Assembly (NCBI GenBank): GCA_035610835.1
Contig: CM069441.1
Span: forward strand, 104,467,606 to 104,531,605
Origin: Ophiura sarsii
Taxonomy: Eukaryota; Echinodermata; Ophiuroidea; Amphilepidida; Ophiuridae
Direction: 5' to 3'
Length of the DNA stretch: 64,000 bases
The notes beneath the pieces are model-generated. The model saw only the letters and a list, made by a program, of their open reading frames with translations, was not told the DNA's origin and searched no databases. The position numbers and the translations under genes were made by a program. Positions 57,555 to 64,000 of the stretch are shown piece by piece. Every line of letters begins with the position of its first letter. The first letter of the stretch is position 1.

Positions 57555-58450
57555 CTTGTAGCCTAATGTGTTTGTTCATTTGTAACTTCTTGATTATCGA
57601 TACTTGTATGTTTAATATATCGTTACTATGTTATATTACTATGTTTAGATGAAAGTTAGAAAAATAAAAAAGAATGGGAAAAAGGGAGAGAGAAAAAAGA
57701 AGTTCTTTCTTTATAAAGACAAATCTACATTTACTACACATGAGGACAGTTAATTGCATGGACGCAAACTGTTGGCCGTATATTGGCGTCTTTAGATTGC
57801 AAGTAAAAACAATAATACATCGAACGGGTTTTTACTAGCCCGTGGCTACCTTTCGACGATACGTACCTACACCTTTGAGCGATATGTACCTATATATTGG
57901 TGATCGACGATAATGGTTATCTATTGATTTTTGCTGCATATCATACATACCAAATCACACTCGGACACAACACCTGAGTAGTAGGCAGCGTCGAAGGCGT
58001 TATTGTCACATACGGCTTCAAATCTTCATTTAGTCAAGTTAATTGACAGCTGATGAAGGTTGGTTGACCGATGAAAGCATAAAAGCGGAGCTCGATTTAT
58101 GTCTTCTTGACATGACAAATTACTACGTGATCAAGGTCCTAATGCAACAAGTTTATTTGTTATCAAGTCAAATTTACAAATAAGAATGAAAATTACTCGA
58201 AAAGTATGTGAAAATAACCAGACAAGAATGTAAGATCTAAACAAGCTCTGCAGGAAATTCCAATACAAGATTGCATTTCATGCAATGCATTATCTGTACC
58301 CTGAAATACAATGATGAAAACAAATAATGAGGACATTTCCAATATCAAGGAATGCTATAGCATTCCAATCAGGTAATTTGGTCGGTTCCTGGTTACCATG
58401 GCAACGATATGTTGAATAAGGGTGTCTACTGCGTATCCCTTTAATGTATC
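57555..58450. other. Gene-free intergenic DNA
   Basis: AT-rich sequence with no supported feature. Confidence 0.4.
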
Positions 58451-59269
58451 TGTCGGTTGTATGACGCACTATACGACCCCAGGAATGGTGCGTTACTTTC
58501 ATGTATCACAACGCACCCATGTGTCACAAATGTGACATACCTTTGCCATACAATGACGGTACCCTTATTCAATTTTGTGACGCACCATTAACTGATTTTG
58601 ACGGAACGTGTCTGTCTCAAATGATACCCCCCCCCTACCGTCATACATCATTGTTGACTGAATTGGATTGCAATATGAAAATGCTTTTTAAAAAGTGTAA
58701 TATGAGAGTTTTCAGACATGTCAGATCTTTGTAGAAAAACATAACAATCAATGATTGAAAGAAAAGTTGGCCGACTATATTAAACATCTAAATTTCACTC
58801 GTTTAAAGTTATGTTCGTAATTATTTTTCAATTGCTTTACCATTTCCGACTTGGACCATTCTTGGAATAAGTAGTCCTATATACGTGAGTACCATCCACC
58901 GGGGTATTTCCGGTATGGGTATTTAAAGGTCAGAATGGCGATCGGGTGATTTTACGCACGCAATTTTTGCACTGAACACGCGGTGAGAGTATCGGAATAG
59001 TAATTTTTGCACTTCGGGAGTTGCATATCTAAACAATAAAGCCTGGTTGGTGGTGAGTAGGGCCTACATGTAAAATATAATGTTCGTATTTTGTTGTACG
59101 CATGCTGACGTACCCTGTGAGGCACCCAGGTTAAGTGAATGACATGGACGCACCCATTCTTCAATATTGTGACGGGCCAATGACGTGCCCTGCGTCAAGA
59201 ATGTGGTGGTAAATGACCCATTCATGACGCATCTCTCCCGGGGTCGTACAGTGTGTCATACAACTGACA
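58451..59269. mobile_element. Inverted-repeat element with TGACGCACC motifs
   Basis: TGTCGGTTGTATGACGCACT followed by ACGACCCC at the left is mirrored by GGGGTCGTAC and TCATACAACTGACA at the right. The span is 819 bp. Inside, (T)GACGCACC and relatives recur on both strands, and a C run lies at 58626-58633. No transposase frame. Confidence 0.65.
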
Positions 59270-60086
59270 GCTGCATAACTACTCAATAGTACTGCATCTT
59301 ACTATAAATCTGGAAAAGATGTGTGTTTGTCATCCTTAATTCTCCGTTAGGTTTGATTAAAGTGTCGACTACTTTGCATGAAAGATAGAGAAAATAACGG
59401 TACGTAAGTGTGATAAAGTATATTCCAATGAAATTGGTTAACAATCTAATGAAATTAGTTATCAATTGGCAACAAAAACAACAAAAAATCACTCGAATTT
59501 GGCTTTGAAAATGCCACTAGAATTGCACGATATTGTGCGTTGCGTGTACTACCGCGTAATCATACCGTGGTAAGCGTCGCGTGCATGTTTGTGCAAAGGC
59601 TCACTGCCGCGACAACATACGCACTCCTACACATGGCGCATATAAGCCACACTGGAAATGGTTATAGGCCTATTAGGGTTATGTAGTGTCGAGTGGGGGT
59701 AAAACCACGGGAAATTGTTTAGGATAGGCCTACAATGTTAGAAAATATTGTTCGAACACTTTGTAGGTGTAATGTAAAGTGTTCCCCTTCTCGTGCCCCT
59801 TCTCCCCCCTGATCAATGTTGAATCCCACAATGTGTCCACCATCAGCACAGGGCATCGCAACATTGATTGCAAAAAGACGCATGCGCATAAAAGCCGACG
59901 TTGCAGGGGATGGCGGAACCAGCTAGGAAAGGGGAGGGATATGAAGAAGGGGATACTTCAGGCTACCATAAACAAGTTTCGATTTCCAAGTGACTCAAAT
60001 AGCGTGCGTGTTATCACCGGAGTTTATTTACAACTCATGAACTCAGCAATTGACAACTCAAGAATTCAAGTTACAACTCATGAATC
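59270..60086. other. Gene-free intergenic DNA
   Basis: A 107-codon ORF (59779-60102) runs into the Helitron end and shows no motif. No other feature. Confidence 0.35.
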
Positions 60087-60136
60087 TTATTTGCTCATCT
60101 AGCGGGGTCCCGAGCGTAGCGAGGGTATTCCGCTAG
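60087..60136 (+). mobile_element. Helitron 3' end, second copy
   Basis: TTATTTGCTCATCTAGC precedes a stem-loop CCCGAGC-GTA-GCGAGGG (60109-60125, with two non-Watson-Crick pairs) and CTAG at 60133-60136 followed by T. It resembles the end at 53805. The body and 5' end are not identified. Confidence 0.55.
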
Positions 60137-60508
60137 TGTACGTAAATATGGTAAATGTTGGCGTCAATAGATTGCGTGACAAAAACAATGACATATCAAA
60201 CGAGTTGTTCATTTACTTTAGGCTACATTTCAGCGGCATTTACCCACATATTGGGTAACCACGATAATGGGATCTAGGGCTATTGATTAAATATCTTTTA
60301 CTGTATATCACACAAGTGAAATTTATAACAAACGGACATAGCCACAAAGAGTTCAAAAGGTAAATGACATCTCGAAAACGTTGATTTAGATTACCTTGCA
60401 AATAGATGGATGACCTTGTTACAGAAGGGAAATTACCAACATTGCGTAAAAATGATCATACACCTACATGGTTTAGTGACAATGTTCACTATTGTCTGCA
60501 AGCATTAA

Positions 60509-60878
60509 AGGCATATTATGTGATCTTTTCCAGGGAGCGCCCTCTATTCATGATTTTTTTTAGAAAGTAGATTTTCTTGCAGATTTACATTTCGGATCAT
60601 AAATCATGAATATATTCCAAGTTACATAGCGATACGATTCTTAATTACCTCAGAGGTTTTAGAGTGAATTTAGAGTTAAAATAAGTTGTCGGCGCAGACA
60701 CCGACAGTTTATTTTCACTCTAAAACCATGATTTTGAAGTATTTAAGAAGCGTATCGCCCTGTAACTTGGAACGTATGTACGATTTATGATCAGAAATGT
60801 AAATCTGCAAGAAAATCTGCTTTCAATTTGTTTTCGAGGATAGAGGGCGTTCCCTGGAAAAGATCACATAATATACCT
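60509..60878. mobile_element. Palindromic TTAA MITE, copy 3
   Basis: Flanked by TTAA (60505-60508 and 60879-60882), starting AGGCATATTATGTGATC and ending GATCACATAATATACCT. Same family as 9089-9448 and 9453-9828. The centre has GTCGGCGCAGACACCGAC. Its presence 51 kb away supports independent transposition of the family. Confidence 0.82.
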
Positions 60879-60882
60879 TTAA

Positions 60883-62251
60883 AACACAATAAACGTAAGG
60901 TATATTTATCTGCTTATCTCATTCGCCTCGCGGGCAATGTTCAATGTAATTATGTTGGTGTAAAATGGCTTCCTAAAGGCAAGAGTATTTAATGCATCTA
61001 TCTATTGCCTTGATTTGTGTTCAAGCATGAGGAAATGATTATCAACAATTATTACTATTTCTATATATCAAACTTTGGTGAAAATGCGCGGGAAGCGCGC
61101 GAAGAAAAACAAAATGTGTACAAATGCGCGAGAAAATGTGGGTTTTTATTGTAAATAATGTCTGAAATTAGCTTAATGTTCTCTTCTGAACTAGATATTT
61201 CTATTACGGTGAGCGTAAATAAGATTTATTCCTCAATGTTTTCAGTCTACATTAATACTCCAACGATGAAAGTAATACGGCTAGGCAACATGAAGCATAA
61301 CTATTTTGGTCATAACCAATTATAGTGTAGACCATTTGGGATTTATACTCGAACACGTTAACTAACATTCTAATATGGAGGACGAGAGAGTAATTTCAAG
61401 GTTTTTTTGTAGAGATTTGTTTTAGGTAGGCCTAAATTGTAGGGTCCGGTATGTTGGTGTTTATTTTCGCGTTTCCTTCGACCACAAGATTGTTTTCATG
61501 AAGAGCTCCATTAGCATGATTAGTGGTGGTGTTACGCATTGGAATTCCCACTTAAATCAGATGTATCTTCGACACCATATAAAATCGCGCGTTTAAAAGG
61601 TCAATCGTTGCAGGTTGTTATTTGAACAAGTTTTTACTTTTACACAGTTTCTGGGAATTACAATAATACTGATACTATCCATATAAAAAAACCCCGTAAT
61701 ACGATTCTCAATCTAATAACAGAAATAACAAGATCGCCCACGTGTAGAAAGTAACACCCCGTGTTTGGTATTTGCTAAATATATATGTATCTTTAAAGAT
61801 TTGAGGGTGACGAGGGATCACGTTAATTGATCCTATTTTGTAGTGCGTTGCTTATTAGAACCCATGATTGCTCAAAATCATAACTATTGTTTTGTGCCTC
61901 GATGGATGACTCTGGATGAATCAGTCAGTTTATTAGTGCGTTCGCTATAGATTCAAATTCTTCATCGGCTTGAGAAGGGCTACGCATTTTGTACCAACGT
62001 AAAGCATAAATGATATTAATTCGAGAAATTAAAGATATAATTCAGATTGTTCAGTGATACCACCATTTTCTTGACATTCGAGTATCGCCAATGATGGTAC
62101 ACATCAACAAGATCGACAGCCCTCCTAGTCATTGGTATCATGAAAGTTCATCATGACATTATACGAGCTACATTTATCTTCAGGTAGGATGAGTTTGTTT
62201 AATTTTTCAGGGCGGACAAAAATGGACTTTTCCTTGATACGTGATCGAGTT
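60883..62251. other. Gene-free intergenic DNA
   Basis: No supported gene or repeat. Confidence 0.4.
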
Positions 62252-62300
62252 TTAAGGTGGATGTTCCGATCACTTTAGCTTATTTTTGCCCATCACCATT
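62252..62300. mobile_element. Possible left end of an AGGTAGATG-type TTAA MITE
   Basis: TTAAGGTGGATGTTCCGATC resembles the left end at 40194. The right partner is not clear. A TTAAAGGTGGTTAACCATCC near 62889 could be another end of this kind. Confidence 0.4.
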
Positions 62301-63238
62301 TTTTGATATCAGAAGAAACCCCATATTTTTCTCATTATTTCGATTAAATATTTGGCGCAAGATATGTTCCATTTAGAGACGTTATAGGCCAAAATTCAGT
62401 GAATTACTGTCAAAGGGTGCACTACACTAAATGGGGTATCCCCTACCCTTAAGAAGTGTTTAAAACTAGAATCGGAAAGTATGCATGACACAATTCTCAA
62501 TTTAAAAGACTTGACAGTAAGAACAATTGGGTAAATGCCTAGGAGTTTTGATTAAATATGACATCACCTACATGCACACTGACTATAAAATGTGAATATC
62601 ATCTAGGTAAATTTTGAGAGATCTTTTATTGATTTTTTACTGGAAACATTGGCGATTACGGTGACATTTCCAAGCTCGTCAGAGATGTACACTCTTCATG
62701 GCCGTCTTTTGCAAAATCAACCAGGCTACCCTACATATTTTTTTCACTTTTTGATGAGAAAGAGTGATCATCTTTAAGAAAAATTCACTCTATAAGGTCC
62801 AATTTCAAAATTTAGCGGTCTAAAACAGAGTTTTATATCAGTATTTTGTACATATCCCTATGGAGCTCTAATTAGTAGTGTTCACCCTTAAAGGTGGTTA
62901 ACCATCCAGCCAGTTTGTGTAGGCTACTAGTAGGTATAGCACACTCAAATTTCAAATATATTGGAATTCAACAAAACAGGTGGCATTTTAAATATATTGG
63001 CAACAGATCGAATTTGGTGCAAGAATCATGTTATTCGAGTAATGCGTTCGGGTGATATGGTCATATGAAATTCTCCAAAAGTAGTCAAAAACCTGCAACA
63101 AAATGCCATTTTGAGCCAAAAATGGATTTTTGTCAATGTTGAACCTCTTTATTTTAATAACCATTTTCTTAAAATGACGCATTAATCATCACATTCTTCA
63201 CATGGTTATCAGCGGATGGAAAATCAGAAGTGTATTTT

Positions 63239-63836
63239 GGAATAGCCCATTATCTTAAAGGGGTAGGCAGTGATTTGAAATCTCAATCTGATAAATTGGT
63301 ACAGATGGTTCTAATCTTCCCTGTGTCTTGAATCACATAATAGGATAGCTCATATCAAGAATAGTGAAACCGTTTTCTCGTGCCGTTTCCCAAAAACGGA
63401 TTTTGTTACGTTTTCCGAAAAATGTTGAGCCAAAAACGTTAATTAACCTTAAATATAACAGGCCTGTCCATTTTTAATCATTATTATTATCCACGTAAAG
63501 TAAGTACCTACGAACTCTCAAAACTAAAGTGTTGGTCCAACGTTACTTTCCCTGGAGTCAAATAGACTTTTAATCATCATTTCATGACGAGTAATACAAA
63601 CTTTTGATCTCATCTCAACACAAGATAATAAATACCTTGAATGTTCACCTGTTAGCTACCGCTTTTGTCGTCAGACCTGTGACTCGACCAGACGTTCGTA
63701 TATCTCTCGGGAACCATGACGTCAGAATCGGGTCATGCTAAATGGGGTTTCACGTGTCGTTCGTTCATTTGCATGATGCAAACGGTTTGACCAATTAAAG
63801 GCAAAAACAAGTTGCTTTAAGATAGTGGGCTATTCC
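63239..63836. mobile_element. Inverted-repeat element with TTAA in its ends
   Basis: GGAATAGCCCATTATC TTAAAG (63239-63260) and its complement with one difference (63815-63836) bound 598 bp. Each end contains TTAA, so either this is a single MITE or a TTAA-type element (63259-63816) sits between the arms of an older one. Confidence 0.65.
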
Positions 63837-63948
63837 ATATGATATCCATAACCTCTGTGGGTGGAAGACATTATCTCAATCTTCCTCCACAGGGAGTGTG
63901 AAGTTCCAATGGGGTTCTGCATGAGTGACTCTATTTGAAATACATTAT

Positions 63949-64000
63949 ACAGGGTGTCTCAAAAAAACCCGTGCACGTGTTTACCCAGCTTATTGACCAT
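63949..64000 (+). mobile_element. Left end of a CAGGGTGTCTC element, cut by the window edge
   Basis: TACAGGGTGTCTCAAAAAAA followed by CCCGTGCACGTG resembles the terminal repeat of the 50757-51645 element. The rest lies outside the window. Confidence 0.45.

Noticed and set aside
58290..59164. Short ORFs around the TGACGCACC repeats
   Set aside because: No domain, and all are inside an inverted-repeat element.

Overview
This 64 kb window is nuclear DNA of a eukaryote, AT-rich and almost without coding capacity. I find no host protein-coding gene. There is no long ORF, no credible exon chain and no bacterial-style operon. The repeat content (tRNA-derived elements, hAT/piggyBac/mariner-like MITEs, Helitron ends, CR1/L2-like and Tx1-like LINE remains, poly-C and poly-G runs inside elements) resembles the intergenic DNA of marine invertebrates, perhaps an echinoderm or hemichordate. 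The species assignment is inference only and low confidence.

Layout. 0.5-0.8 kb: a tRNA-Gly-like core inside a TTAA-flanked element with telomere-like ends. 1.36-3.4 kb: one arm of a diverged 2 kb repeat whose inverted partner lies at 46.9-48.5 kb. 5.3-7.4 kb: short repeats, a perfect 67 bp palindrome, a tRNA-derived SINE and a small hAT-like MITE. 9.1-10.5 kb: two TTAA-flanked MITEs joined through one TTAA, plus a decayed relative. 11.5-14.1 kb: hAT-like MITEs, a SINE and a nearly perfect 1.2 kb palindrome. 14.1-16.0 kb: a 5'-truncated LINE on the minus strand with the best coding sequence of the window (YADD reverse transcriptase). 18.3-19.9 kb: hAT-like MITEs, one with a perfect 8 bp target duplication. 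21.7-23.0 kb: a 17 bp satellite. 23.4-24.05 kb: two tandem telomere-ended tRNA elements. 24.5-28.0 kb: a nest of elements in elements. 28.3-29.4 kb: two minisatellite arrays built on TTGCGCAACC. 31.6-36.8 kb: MITEs made of arrays of short palindromes. 40-44.4 kb: a TTAA MITE and a mariner-like MITE between two inverted 280 bp repeats. 50.8-51.6 kb: a CAGGGTGTGTC-ended element with an internal 356 bp duplication. 53.3-60.9 kb: palindromic MITEs, two Helitron 3' ends, a broken Tx1-like LINE and another TTAA MITE. 61-64 kb: mostly featureless, with TTAA-type ends.

The window reads as a transposon graveyard with some young insertions: exact TSDs, a palindrome with only about ten arm differences, and nested elements. 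The most unusual item is a family of elements (554-800, 23444-23719, 23762-24043, 27230-27989) combining a pol III tRNA-like core, telomere-like inverted ends (CCCTAACCC/GGGTTAGGG) and TTAA or TTAT flanks.
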